Below are positions 52,928 to 61,968 of a stretch of 64,000 bases of DNA, piece by piece. Location of the stretch: assembly GCF_001681715.1 (NCBI RefSeq), contig NZ_LNWY01000018.1:91779-155778 (forward strand). The letters run 5' to 3'. The notes under the pieces were generated by a model that had not been told where the DNA came from, did no database searches, and saw only the letters and a list, made by a program, of their open reading frames with translations. Source of the stretch: Tritonibacter mobilis (lineage in GTDB: Bacteria > Pseudomonadota > Alphaproteobacteria > Rhodobacterales > Rhodobacteraceae). Position 1 is the stretch's first letter, and the number at the start of each line of letters is the position of its first letter. Made by a program: the position numbers and the translations under genes.

Positions 52928-53140
52928 TCAGCTCAACCAGTATTGCGGTGCATCCCATGCTTTGCGGCGTGCCTCGGCGTCCGCAGCCTCGCGGGTCAGG
53001 CCGACGTCTTTCAGCTGCTCATCGCTGAGTTCGGCCAAATGCATACGCTGGCGGCGCAGCGCGAACATCTTAGCGATGTATAAATAGAGCGAGGGGCGCC
53101 GCAGATAGACGGGGCGGCTGTGTTCAATGCAATTCGCCAT
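52928..53140 (-). CDS. DUF1127 protein
   Basis: 70 residues from ATG 53140. DUF1127 proteins are small, Arg-rich and often act with small RNAs or in phosphate and envelope stress. The family region LAELSDEQLKDVGLTREAADAEARRKAWD is C-terminal. The N-terminus (YLRRPSLYLYIAKMFALRRQRM) is basic and amphipathic. AGGAGGCC precedes the start. Divergent from the LysR gene across 124 bases containing a candidate operator. Confidence 0.88.
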   Translation of the reverse strand: MANCIEHSRPVYLRRPSLYLYIAKMFALRRQRMHLAELSDEQLKDVGLTREAADAEARRKAWDAPQYWLS

Positions 53141-53182
53141 GATGGCCTCCTGAGATTGTTTTGTGATGGATGCGCTTGATTG

Positions 53183-53199
53183 CATCACTGATATTGATG
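53183..53199. promoter_or_regulatory. Candidate LysR-type operator (CATCA-N7-TGATG)
   Basis: CATCACTGATATTGATG is a 5-bp perfect inverted repeat containing a T-N11-A core. It lies between the divergent DUF1127 and LysR starts (43 and 66 bases away), the usual place for a LysR activator site. Confidence 0.5.
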
Positions 53200-53264
53200 T
53201 ATACCGAAGGCACATACATTCTCAAAACGAATGATTTTGAAGTGATCCATCAAAAGGTGTGATG

Positions 53265-54182
53265 ATGAGAAATTTGGACATAACCACGCTGCGTTCTTTT
53301 GTGGCGGTTGCCGACACTGGCGGCGTCACGCGTGCGGCGTCTTTTCTGCATCTGACCCAGTCGGCTGTGTCCATGCAGCTCAAACGTCTCGAAGAGATGC
53401 TGGGGGTCGAACTTCTGGATCGTTCCGGGCGTAATATCGGTCTGACAGCCGCAGGCGAGCAGCTCTTGGGCTTTGCGCGCAAGATGCTGAGCCTCAATGA
53501 CGAGATCATCACCCGCCTGACCGATCAGGCCTTTGAGGGGGAGGTAACGCTGGGGGTACCCCATGATGTGGTGCATCCGGTGATCCCGATGGTGATGCAG
53601 CGCTTTAATGTGCAGTTCCCGCGCGTGAAGGTGAACCTATGTACCTCGAACACGCGCGATCTGAAGATGGACTTCGATCAGGGACGGTTTGACCTCATTG
53701 TGACCACCGAAACAGCCGCCGGCGCGGGCGGAGAGGCCATCCACCAGATGCCGCTCCAATGGATTGGCGCGCTGGGTGGGCAGACGTGGCGCCAGCGCCC
53801 GCTTCGGATCGGGTTCTGCCGCAATTGTATCTTCCGTGGGTTGGCAACGGCTGCGCTCGATGATGCGGGTATCCCGTGGGAAATGGCGGTGGACAGCGAG
53901 TCTGACCGCACCGTGGAGGCCACCGTCAGCGCAGATCTGGCCGTTGGTGTGCTGCTTGAGGGCACCCAGCCTGCGCATCAGCAGGTGATCGACCACGGTG
54001 GCAGCCTGCCACGATTGCCGGTCCAGCACATCAACCTCTACGGCGCAGAGCGGGCACGGGCGCAATATGTCGACCACCTCGCAGGCCTGATCCGTCAGGG
54101 GTTTGCCGGGCTTTCGCAACCTGGATTGCGCGCCGTGGGAACCGAAATGGTCAGCGCCGGAGCCCAGCTTGGGGTTGCATGA
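53265..54182 (+). CDS. LysR-family transcriptional regulator
   Basis: 305 residues. HTH at about 5-60: TTLRSFVAVADTGGVTRAASF, LTQSAVSMQLKRLEEMLG. The effector domain follows, with VNLCTSNTRDLKMDFDQGRFDLIV. ATG 53265 has 7-base spacing to AAAGG; GTG 53259 and ATG 53262 are alternatives. Divergent from the DUF1127 gene. The 3' end overlaps the convergent quinone oxidoreductase gene by 32 bases. Confidence 0.9.
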   Translation: MRNLDITTLRSFVAVADTGGVTRAASFLHLTQSAVSMQLKRLEEMLGVELLDRSGRNIGLTAAGEQLLGFARKMLSLNDEIITRLTDQAFEGEVTLGVPHDVVHPVIPMVMQRFNVQFPRVKVNLCTSNTRDLKMDFDQGRFDLIVTTETAAGAGGEAIHQMPLQWIGALGGQTWRQRPLRIGFCRNCIFRGLATAALDDAGIPWEMAVDSESDRTVEATVSADLAVGVLLEGTQPAHQQVIDHGGSLPRLPVQHINLYGAERARAQYVDHLAGLIRQGFAGLSQPGLRAVGTEMVSAGAQLGVA

Positions 54183-55125
54183 TGACCTTGCCGGTGGCGG
54201 CGCGGCTGCGGATGAGTTCCAAGCCTTGCGCCGTCTCACACAGGGGCAGCCGGTGACTGATATGCGGCGTGATCCGCCCTTCGGCCAGCCACTGCATTAG
54301 TCGCTCAAAGGTCTGTCGCCCCAGCTCGGGGCGCAGTTTCACCAGCCCACCGAGGTAAAAGCCAAACACTGTCAGGTTCTTGACCAGCAGGTGATTGGCC
54401 GGAATTTGCGGCACCTCACCGCCTGCGAATCCGATAGGCAGCAGCCGACCGCCGGGATTGGTGGCGCGAAAGGCAGCCTGCCAGATGTCACCGCCCACCG
54501 CGTCATAGACCACATCCGCGCCGCCCAGATCCTTGACCCGTTGGCGCAGATCCTCGGTGGCGTCGATCAGATGGTCCGCTCCCGCCGCTTGCGCCACCCT
54601 GAGCTTTTCTGGACCGCGCGCCTGCGCGATCACCTCTGCCCCCAAGAGTTTCCCGATCTCAACCGCCGTGAGCCCCACGCCCCCGGCAGCACCGGTCACC
54701 AGCAGGCGCTCTCCGGGTTGCACCTTGGCCAGATGCTCCAAGGCAAGCAGGCTGGTGCCATAGGCGATCAAGGACGCAGCCGCAGCGTCATAACTAACAT
54801 TTTCGGGAATATGCACTGCGCGGCTGGCGTCAAATACGCCCATTTCCGCCAATCCATCTTGGCCGCTAAATACCGCGACGCGGTCGCCGATTTCAAATTC
54901 CGAAATTTGCGCACCTATTGCGGTGACCCGTCCCGCGCATTCCAATCCCGGTGTAAAGGGAAGGGGAGGCGTATCCTGATAATTCCCCTTGATCATTAAT
55001 AGGTCGGCAAAGTTCAGGGCGCAGGCATGGATTTCAACAGCGATCTGATCCGGGCCCAGAGGTGGAATTGGCGTTTCAATCAGATTTCCACTCTGCCCAT
55101 GGTTTACTATACGAAAGGATAGCAT
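54151..55125 (-). CDS. NADPH:quinone oxidoreductase family protein
   Basis: 324 residues of zinc-free medium-chain dehydrogenase fold. PFTPGLECAGRV and VQPGERLLVTGAAGGVGLTAVEI (Rossmann GAAGGVG) and VVYDAVGGDIW are typical of QOR. It reduces quinones or enoyl substrates. ATG 55125 begins MLSFRIVNHGQSG. An ORF upstream to 55206 is unlikely. A palindrome lies about 32 bases before the start. The 3' end overlaps the LysR gene end. Confidence 0.9.
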   Translation of the reverse strand: MLSFRIVNHGQSGNLIETPIPPLGPDQIAVEIHACALNFADLLMIKGNYQDTPPLPFTPGLECAGRVTAIGAQISEFEIGDRVAVFSGQDGLAEMGVFDASRAVHIPENVSYDAAAASLIAYGTSLLALEHLAKVQPGERLLVTGAAGGVGLTAVEIGKLLGAEVIAQARGPEKLRVAQAAGADHLIDATEDLRQRVKDLGGADVVYDAVGGDIWQAAFRATNPGGRLLPIGFAGGEVPQIPANHLLVKNLTVFGFYLGGLVKLRPELGRQTFERLMQWLAEGRITPHISHRLPLCETAQGLELIRSRAATGKVIMQPQAGLRR

Positions 55126-55491
55126 TTTGGTTTCCCTCGTTATTTTCCGACTTGAGTGATTCGAATCAAAGATGAATGTTTTGACACCGATTTCACGCCT
55201 CGCCATTTATGGTGAGTGGCAGCAAACCGTATTTGTACCGTCTTTCGCGATAATTTTTGATGCATAAAATCATATATTTGCCTGCCGAGGCTCGTAGAGC
55301 GCGTGTTGGAAAACTTGTATTCAACCACGAAGAGCGTACACTTTCCACATAACTGAACTTCTGACCCTAACCAAAAGATCCCGATGTCGGCTTGTGCGCC
55401 ATCGGTATGCGGGTCCGGAACAGTGGTTTGCGGCGTAGAACTTCGCGCCGCACACCAGTTTTCTGGAGGCCGTAGCTGGGAGATACTACAA
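55126..55491. other. Divergent gap between quinone oxidoreductase and XRE genes
   Basis: A/T-richer than average (about 55240-55300). It contains the TGATTCGAATCA palindrome at 55157-55168. No coding region could be supported. The promoters for both flanking genes are expected here. Confidence 0.5.
55157..55168. promoter_or_regulatory. 12-bp perfect palindrome upstream of the quinone oxidoreductase gene
   Basis: TGATTCGAATCA, 32 bases before the minus-strand start at 55125. Palindromes of this size occur by chance in this much sequence, so only its position argues for a function. Confidence 0.25.
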
Positions 55492-55866
55492 ATGGCACAT
55501 CCCGTCGACATTCACGTTGGCAAACGCATTCGGCACCGTCGCTGGCTTATTGGCATGACCCAGCAGCAATTGGCAGAAAAGGTTGGGATTAAATTCCAAC
55601 AGATCCAGAAGTACGAAACCGGCGCAAACCGCGTCAGTGCTTCCCGGCTTTGGGATATTTCTGACGCGCTGGATGTAAATATCAGCTTCTTCTTTGAAGG
55701 GCTGCAGGATGAAACTGCGAAAGTGGTTCCCGAAAAAGCCCGCGTTCCTGCGGATCTTATGGGCGACAAGGAAGCGCTGGATCTGGTGCGGTCTTACTAC
55801 GCTATCCCGGAAAACCAGCGTCGCCGACTGTTCGAACTTGCGCGCGTCCTCAGCGACGTCGCCTGA
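55492..55866 (+). CDS. XRE-family transcriptional regulator
   Basis: 124 residues from ATG 55492. The HTH is at about 10-65: VGKRIRHRRWLIGMTQQQLAEKVG, IKFQQIQKYETGANRVSASRL. The C-terminal part is helical and charged (ADLMGDKEALDLVRSYYAIPENQRRRLFEL). This type is common in alphaproteobacteria and some members affect cell-cycle or nutrient responses; the target is unknown. A terminator follows, then hisN. Confidence 0.9.
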   Translation: MAHPVDIHVGKRIRHRRWLIGMTQQQLAEKVGIKFQQIQKYETGANRVSASRLWDISDALDVNISFFFEGLQDETAKVVPEKARVPADLMGDKEALDLVRSYYAIPENQRRRLFELARVLSDVA

Positions 55867-55891
55867 GACAACAGCTGACTACGAAGGATCT

Positions 55892-55915
55892 AGGCCGCAT
55901 TGCGCGGCCTTTTTC
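55892..55915 (+). terminator. Intrinsic terminator of the XRE gene
   Basis: GGCCGC pairs with GCGGCC around ATTGC, followed by TTTTTC, about 27 bases after the stop. Confidence 0.8.
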
Positions 55916-56027
55916 ATGCGCAGGCCGCGCGCCCGGTTGCGTGCCCCCGTGCTTTGGACTTGAAATACTCACGTCTGTCATGGCACGCGATTGAGGCTTG
56001 CCAATTCAATGACTGGGGCCTCGTGTC

Positions 56028-56822
56028 ATGACCTATTCCGCCAATCTCTCCGATCTGGAAGTCGCGCGCCGTTTGGCGGATGCGGCCCGAGAAGCGATCT
56101 TGCCGCATTTTCGTAACACGGCCACCACCGCAGACAATAAATTGGATGCGGGTTTTGATCCGGTGACAGTTGCGGATCGCGCCGCCGAAGAGGCCATGCG
56201 CGCCGTGCTGGCGGAGTTGCGCCCCGAAGACAGTATTCTGGGCGAAGAATTTGCGCCCACGACAGGCGATAGCGGGCGGACATGGGTGCTTGACCCGATC
56301 GATGGCACGCGCGGTTTCATCAGTGGTACACCCACTTGGGGGGTGCTGATTGCGCTGTCGGATGCAAACGGTCCGATGCTGGGCGTCATTGACCAGCCCT
56401 ATATCGGTGAGCGGTTCGAGGGCTGCCGGGGGCATGCTCAGGTGATCGGCCCCTATGGCACGCGCCCGTTGCAAACCCGAAAGACCAATGCGCTTGAGGA
56501 TGCCATCCTGTTCACCACCTTCCCGGAGGTTGGCACCACCGAGGATCGCGCCGGGTTTGAACGTGTCGCGCGCCACGTCAAACTGACCCGCTTTGGCATG
56601 GATTGCTACGCCTATGCGCTATTGGCGGCAGGAACTGTGGATCTGGTGATCGAGGCTGGATTAAACGCCTATGATATCCAGGCCCCCATCGCGGTGATCG
56701 AGGCCGCAGGCGGCATTGTCACCAATTGGGAGGGCGGCCCGGCCCATGATGGCGGTCGCGCACTTGCTGCTGCAAACCCGGAAATTCACGCAGCGGCACT
56801 GGCATTGTTGCAGCGCGCGTGA
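56028..56822 (+). CDS. hisN: Histidinol-phosphatase, inositol-monophosphatase type
   Basis: 264 residues. Removes phosphate from histidinol phosphate in histidine synthesis. Metal ligands are in LGEEF (72-74) and DPIDGTRGF (89-97), plus the C-terminal AYDIQAPIAVIEAAGGIVTNW. The TRGF variant of the usual TxNF motif marks the HisN subgroup. ATG 56028. Confidence 0.88.
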   Translation: MTYSANLSDLEVARRLADAAREAILPHFRNTATTADNKLDAGFDPVTVADRAAEEAMRAVLAELRPEDSILGEEFAPTTGDSGRTWVLDPIDGTRGFISGTPTWGVLIALSDANGPMLGVIDQPYIGERFEGCRGHAQVIGPYGTRPLQTRKTNALEDAILFTTFPEVGTTEDRAGFERVARHVKLTRFGMDCYAYALLAAGTVDLVIEAGLNAYDIQAPIAVIEAAGGIVTNWEGGPAHDGGRALAAANPEIHAAALALLQRA

Positions 56823-57003
56823 TGGATCACGGGCAAGCGCATGTTTTCAGGGCAATTGCAGAAGCTGTTTAACGGATTGCCTGACTTGCTCTTTTGGCGG
56901 CGGCTGGGATAGCAATAGATCTGCGCCGAGTCCTTTGCCCGTATTCCGTCGGCGTCTCTTCACCTCCACCTTATGAAACGGGCAGATTTTGGAGCGTGAA
57001 GTC

Positions 57004-58344
57004 GTGACTGATTTTCTTTTGAAAAATGCCGAAACCCTGCTGACCATGGATGATGACCGGCGGGTGTTGAAATCCGCCGACATCCGGGTGCGGGACGGTG
57101 TGATTGTTGAGATCGGGCAGGGCCTGCAAGGGGCAGAGGCGACCGTGGATGCCAGCGGCACCGTGGTGACGCCGGGGCTCGTCAACACCCATCACCACCT
57201 CTATCAAAACCTCACCCGCGCTGTGCCGGGTGGGCAGGATGCGCTGCTGTTTGGGTGGTTGCAGACCCTTTATCCGATCTGGTCGCGCATGGGGCCGCAG
57301 CATTTGCAGGTCTCGACCCAGCTTGGTCTGGCAGAACTGGCGTTGTCGGGGTGTAGCCTGACCTCGGATCATCTCTATCTCTTTCCCAACGGTGGACGGC
57401 TGGACGACACCATTCATGCCGCCGCCGAGGTGGGGCTGCGGTTTCATCCCACCCGAGGCGCGATGAGCATCGGTGAAAGCGACGGCGGCCTGCCGCCCGA
57501 TGCTCTGGTGGAGCGCGAAGCCGACATCCTTGAGGATATGATCCGGGTGGTGGATGCGTTTCACGATCCCAGCGAAGGCTCCATGTGCCGGGTGGGGCTG
57601 GCACCCTGTTCGCCATTCTCGGTCAGCCGGGAGCTGATGCGCGACGCGGCGGTGCTGGCGCGCGACAAGGGCGTGATGCTGCACACCCATCTGGCGGAAA
57701 ATGACGAGGACATCGCCTATAGCGAGGCGCAATTTGGCTGCCGCCCCGGTCAATACGCCGAGGAACTGGGCTGGACTGGCGATGATGTCTGGCACGCGCA
57801 TTGCGTGAAACTGGACGTGGAAGAGATTGATCTCTTTGCCAAAACACGCACGGGCGTGGCCCATTGTCCGTGTTCCAACTGTCGCCTTGGCAGCGGTATC
57901 GCGCCAGTGCGCCAAATGCGGGATGCGGGCGTCAAAGTGGGGCTGGGGGTGGACGGATCTGCCAGCAACGATATTGCCAACCTCTGGGACGAGGCGCGAC
58001 AGGCGATGTTGCTGCAGCGGGTCGCCAACGGCGCGGATGCCATGTCCGCTTATGAGGCGCTGGAGATTGCCACCCGGGGCGGTGCGGATGTGTTGGGTCG
58101 GCGGGACTGCGGGCGTATTGCGGTCGGCAAACGCGCGGATCTGGCGGTCTGGGATGTCTCGGGCCTTGCGTCGAGCGGAAGCTGGGATCCGGCGGCATTG
58201 GTTCTGGCGGGGCCGCGACAGGTGCGCGACCTCTTTGTCGAGGGGCGGCAGGTGGTGGCTTGGGGCCGCATGACCACGCTGGACCTCTCGGCGGTGATCC
58301 GTCGACATGGTGAGATGACGCAAGCTCTGGCCAACGGGGCCTGA
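57004..58344 (+). CDS. 8-oxoguanine deaminase (amidohydrolase)
   Basis: 446 residues from GTG 57004; GGAG lies 9 bases upstream. Zinc ligands are in NTHHHLYQNL (about 62-65) and later His residues (MLHTHLAEN, VWHAHC) with the Asp in LGVDGSASND. Sequence features (SGCSLTSDHLYLFP, NCRLGSGIAPV) fit the 8-oxoguanine deaminase subgroup over cytosine deaminase or atrazine hydrolases. Clears damaged purine; ends facing guanine deaminase across a repeat. Confidence 0.85.
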   Translation: MTDFLLKNAETLLTMDDDRRVLKSADIRVRDGVIVEIGQGLQGAEATVDASGTVVTPGLVNTHHHLYQNLTRAVPGGQDALLFGWLQTLYPIWSRMGPQHLQVSTQLGLAELALSGCSLTSDHLYLFPNGGRLDDTIHAAAEVGLRFHPTRGAMSIGESDGGLPPDALVEREADILEDMIRVVDAFHDPSEGSMCRVGLAPCSPFSVSRELMRDAAVLARDKGVMLHTHLAENDEDIAYSEAQFGCRPGQYAEELGWTGDDVWHAHCVKLDVEEIDLFAKTRTGVAHCPCSNCRLGSGIAPVRQMRDAGVKVGLGVDGSASNDIANLWDEARQAMLLQRVANGADAMSAYEALEIATRGGADVLGRRDCGRIAVGKRADLAVWDVSGLASSGSWDPAALVLAGPRQVRDLFVEGRQVVAWGRMTTLDLSAVIRRHGEMTQALANGA

Positions 58345-58365
58345 GCGTTTGGTTTGAAGGTTGGA

Positions 58366-58413
58366 GGATGCGAGGCTCTGCCTCGCGCTCCGGGATATTT
58401 TGAGTTAGAAGAG
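58366..58413 (+). repeat. Hairpin-plus-GATATTT dispersed repeat, copy 4
   Basis: GGATGCGAGGCTCTGCCTCGC hairpin, GCTCCGGGATATTTTGAGTTAGAAGAG in pattern. Nearly identical to the reverse complement of 18165-18214. It lies between convergent deaminase genes. Confidence 0.8.
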
Positions 58414-58471
58414 CTTGGGGTGGCGCCGTGGCGCCGCCCTTTGTTATTTCATTGGGGTTTCAGCGGGGCCT

Positions 58472-59761
58472 TCAGTGGGCCTTGCGGCCATTGATGCGGA
58501 CCTCTGCGATGGCGCGATCATCGCCCATCATCAGCGTCGGGAACAGCGCTTCCCAGAGATCAGTCGCGCGATTGGCGCGCTGGGCAATGGCGGGGGTTGA
58601 GGCAAGATCGAGCACCACGAGATCAGCCTCCATGCCCACTGCGAGATTACCGACCTTGTCCTGAAGTCCGAGCGCCGTGGCAGAGCCCTGGGTCGCTAGC
58701 CACAGCAGTTGCGCCGCATGCAAAGGCGTGCCGCGCAGTTGAGCGACCTCATAGGCGGCGGCCATGGTGCGCAGCATTGAAAAGCTCGACCCGCCGCCGG
58801 TGTCGGTCGCGAGGCCAATGCGCTGACCCTCACGGATCAGCCCCTGCATGTCAAAAAGGCCGGAGCCGATGAAGGTGTTGGAGGTGGGGCAATGAATGAG
58901 GCTTGCGCGGGTTTCGCGCAGCCGGTCGCGTTCGCGCGGTTCCAGATGAATGGCGTGGCCAAAGATGGCGCCCTCGCGCAGAAGGCCAAAACGCTCGTAA
59001 GTGTCGAGATAGTCGCGCGCCTCGGGATAAAGGCTGCGCACCCATTCAATCTCGTCGAGTTGCTCGCTCAGATGGGTTTGCATCAGACAGGTGGGATGCG
59101 CGGCCCAAAGTGCGCCGAGTGCGTCGAGCTGTTCTGGCGTTGAGGTGGGCGAAAACCGTGGCGTGATCGCATAAGTAATCCGGTCGACACCATGCCAGCG
59201 CTGGATCAGCGCGGCGCTGTCGTCATGGGCGCTCTGGGGCGTATCCCGCAGGCCCTCGGGGGCGTTGCGGTCCATGCAGGTTTTGCCAGCGACCACGCGT
59301 TGCCCGCGCGCCTGCGCCGCCTGAAACAGCGCCTCGACGCTTTCGGGATGGATGGTGCAGTAGCTCGCCACCGTCGTGGTGCCGCAGGCAGTGGTCAGAT
59401 CCAGATAGCGCGCCGCGATCTCTGCCGCATACCCCGCATCGCCGAACCGCATTTCCTCGGGGAAGGTGTAGGTATTGAGCCAGTCGATCAGCCGCTTGCC
59501 CCAGCTGGCGATGATCGCGGTCTGCGGATAATGCACATGCGCGTCGACAAACCCCGGTAGGATCAGCTTGTTGCCGTGATCAACGATCTCCGCCTCTGGC
59601 AGCGCCTTGGTGAGCGCAGCACGGCTGCCAAGCGCCACGATCTTGCCGCCGCGCAGGGCAATGGCCTCGTGCTGTTCCACGGCGGCTTCCGGGCCGGCCG
59701 CATCAAAAGGGGATGCCGAAAAAGACAGCACCCGGCCCAGAAGAATGAGATCTTGTTTCAT
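58472..59761 (-). CDS. guaD: Guanine deaminase
   Basis: Turns guanine into xanthine. 429 residues. Zinc ligands begin with H75 and H77 in FVDAHVHYPQ, then QTHLSEQ, GHAIHL and CPTSN, with the Asp in LATDTGGGSS. The sequence YTFPEEMRFGD is typical of guanine deaminases. Convergent with 8-oxoguanine deaminase, likely serving the same purine scavenging. Confidence 0.93.
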   Translation of the reverse strand: MKQDLILLGRVLSFSASPFDAAGPEAAVEQHEAIALRGGKIVALGSRAALTKALPEAEIVDHGNKLILPGFVDAHVHYPQTAIIASWGKRLIDWLNTYTFPEEMRFGDAGYAAEIAARYLDLTTACGTTTVASYCTIHPESVEALFQAAQARGQRVVAGKTCMDRNAPEGLRDTPQSAHDDSAALIQRWHGVDRITYAITPRFSPTSTPEQLDALGALWAAHPTCLMQTHLSEQLDEIEWVRSLYPEARDYLDTYERFGLLREGAIFGHAIHLEPRERDRLRETRASLIHCPTSNTFIGSGLFDMQGLIREGQRIGLATDTGGGSSFSMLRTMAAAYEVAQLRGTPLHAAQLLWLATQGSATALGLQDKVGNLAVGMEADLVVLDLASTPAIAQRANRATDLWEALFPTLMMGDDRAIAEVRINGRKAH

Positions 59762-59899
59762 TGCGGTGTCACATCTGTTGTCAAATCAGTTGCACAGAGG
59801 ATAGGGCTCTGCGCGGTGAGGGTAAATTGCTGATGGGCCGTTGTTTTTGCCCGCATGCATCCTTTAGACAGGTAACTCAGGTAAACCGGAGGGCTGCGA

Positions 59900-61288
59900 A
59901 TGACCACAGGCGAGAACACCCCCGAGACAGAACCCACGGGCGAAGACGCTTACGAGCTGGATCGTAAGCGGGTCGCGCAGATCCTCTTTGCGCTGGATCG
60001 CGACGACCGCGAGGCGCTTGTTGAGCTGATGGAGCCGCTGCACCCGGCTGACATCGCTGACCTTTTGGAACAGATCAACGCGTTTGATCGGGGCCGATTG
60101 ATCCGGCTCTATGACAAGGAGTTCGACGGCGACATCCTGTCGGAACTGGATGAATCCATCCGTGAGGAAGTCATTTCCGCCCTGACCCCGCAGGTTCTGG
60201 CGGATGCGGTGCGCGATCTGGACAGTGACGATGTGGTCGACCTTCTGGAGGATCTGGAAGAGCCACAACAAGAAGCGATTCTTGACGCACTCGAAGACAG
60301 TGACCGGGTCGCTATCGAGCAGTCGCTCTCTTATCCGGAAAACTCCGCAGGCCGTCTGATGCAGCGCGAGGTGGTGACCGCGCCCGAACACTGGACCGTG
60401 GGGCAGGCCATCGACCATATGCGCGAGGCAGAAGAGCTGCCCGAGCAATTCTATCACGTGGTCATCGTCGACCCCCGTATGCATCCTGTCGGGCAGGTGA
60501 CCCTGGGGCGACTGATGAGTTCGCGCCGCACCAAGCCCCTGATCGAGATCATCGAGGAGACCTTTCAGGTCATCCCGGCGGCGCAGGACGAAGAAGACGT
60601 GGCCTATGCCTTCAACCAGTATCACCTGATCTCTGCGCCGGTGGTGGATGAGGACGGACGGCTGGTCGGTGCCATTACCATCGACGATGCGATGGCGGTG
60701 CTGGACGAGGAACACGAAGAAGACATCCTGCGACTGGCCGGTGTCGGCGAGGGGAGCCTCTCGGACCGGGTTTCCGAGACCACCAAACAGCGCTTTCCCT
60801 GGCTTGCGGTCAATCTGGTCACCGCGATCTTTGCCTCATTGGTGATCGCGCAGTTTGAGGCAACGATTGCGCAGTTTGTGGCGCTGGCGGTGCTCATGCC
60901 CATCGTGGCTTCCATGGGCGGCAATGCCGGGACGCAATCTCTGACGGTGGCCGTGCGCGCGCTGGCGACCCGCGACCTGACGGGATCAAACGTCTGGCGG
61001 GTGATCCGGCGCGAGGTGCTGGTGGGGCTGATCAATGGCGCCATCTTTGCAGTGGTGATGGGCATCATCGGGGTGGTCTGGTTCGGCACGCCGATGCTTG
61101 GGGTGGTGATCGCTGCCGCAATGGTGATCAACCTTGTCGTCGCGGGGCTCGCGGGAACGGTGATCCCGGTTATTCTTGACCGTATCGGTGTCGACCCGGC
61201 GCTGGCCTCGGGCGCATTTGTGACCACGGTGACGGATGTTGTGGGCTTTTTTGCCTTCCTTGGCCTTGCGGGTGCGGTACTGCTGTAA
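59900..61288 (+). CDS. mgtE: Magnesium transporter MgtE
   Basis: 462 residues: N-terminal superhelical domain (about 15-135), CBS pair (about 140-260), then five membrane helices (from about 290). Features include PADIADLLEQI at 46, GRLMQREVVT, and the channel motif MPIVASMGGNAGTQSLTV. ATG 59900 has CGGAGGG about 8 bases upstream. No magnesium-sensing M-box was seen upstream. The 5-FCL gene follows after 20 bases. Confidence 0.95.
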   Translation: MTTGENTPETEPTGEDAYELDRKRVAQILFALDRDDREALVELMEPLHPADIADLLEQINAFDRGRLIRLYDKEFDGDILSELDESIREEVISALTPQVLADAVRDLDSDDVVDLLEDLEEPQQEAILDALEDSDRVAIEQSLSYPENSAGRLMQREVVTAPEHWTVGQAIDHMREAEELPEQFYHVVIVDPRMHPVGQVTLGRLMSSRRTKPLIEIIEETFQVIPAAQDEEDVAYAFNQYHLISAPVVDEDGRLVGAITIDDAMAVLDEEHEEDILRLAGVGEGSLSDRVSETTKQRFPWLAVNLVTAIFASLVIAQFEATIAQFVALAVLMPIVASMGGNAGTQSLTVAVRALATRDLTGSNVWRVIRREVLVGLINGAIFAVVMGIIGVVWFGTPMLGVVIAAAMVINLVVAGLAGTVIPVILDRIGVDPALASGAFVTTVTDVVGFFAFLGLAGAVLL

Positions 61289-61308
61289 CAGGTCGGCAGG
61301 AGCAGGAC

Positions 61309-61896
61309 ATGAGCGAGACGGATCACAATGCGGCCGATTTGGCGGCGATCAAGGCTGCGGCGCGCAAGGCGGCTTTTGTGCGTCGCAAGGGCGCGTTTGA
61401 GGCGCAACGCCCCGGCGCGGCGGGCCATCTGGCCGAGGTGCTTGCGGGCTATCGCGGCGTGCCGCTGGCGGGATATATGGCGATCCGCACCGAGATCGAC
61501 CCGGTGGCCGTCATGGCCGAGGCCGCGGCCCATGGTCCCGTGGGCGTGCCGGTCATTCAGGGCGCAGGCCTGCCGCTGGAGTTCAGCCGCTGGCAACCAG
61601 AAGGCGCGCTGCGCGATGGCCCCTTTGGCGCCAAAGTCCCGGAATTGGACGATTATTTCGACCCCGAAATTCTGATCGTGCCGCTGGTGGCCTTTGACGC
61701 GGCGGGCAATCGGCTGGGTTATGGCGGCGGTTTTTACGACCGCACGCTGGAACGTTTGCGCGCGCGCCGCGCCACCCTCGCAATCGGCTTTGCCTTTGAC
61801 GCGCAAGAGGCCGAAGGCCTGCCACTGGAGCCCACCGACCAGCCGCTCGACATGATCGTGACCGAGAGCCGGGTGCTGGATTACAAACGCGGATAG
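61309..61896 (+). CDS. 5-formyltetrahydrofolate cyclo-ligase
   Basis: 195 residues. Converts 5-formyl-THF to methenyl-THF using ATP. The family motif GYGGGFYDRTL is at 138-148, with IVPLVAFD just before. In many proteobacteria this gene follows 6S RNA, which was not identified here. It is 20 bases from mgtE and likely cotranscribed. Confidence 0.9.
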   Translation: MSETDHNAADLAAIKAAARKAAFVRRKGAFEAQRPGAAGHLAEVLAGYRGVPLAGYMAIRTEIDPVAVMAEAAAHGPVGVPVIQGAGLPLEFSRWQPEGALRDGPFGAKVPELDDYFDPEILIVPLVAFDAAGNRLGYGGGFYDRTLERLRARRATLAIGFAFDAQEAEGLPLEPTDQPLDMIVTESRVLDYKRG

Positions 61897-61968
61897 TTTC
61901 GGGGCGGCATGGCGCGCCGTGGCGCGCGCCCGGCGTTGCCTCTGCTGGGCTGTCGTCGTTCTGGCGAC

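Noticed and set aside
59762..59899. M-box or other magnesium riboswitch upstream of mgtE
   Set aside because: The gap is short and none of the conserved M-box elements are present.
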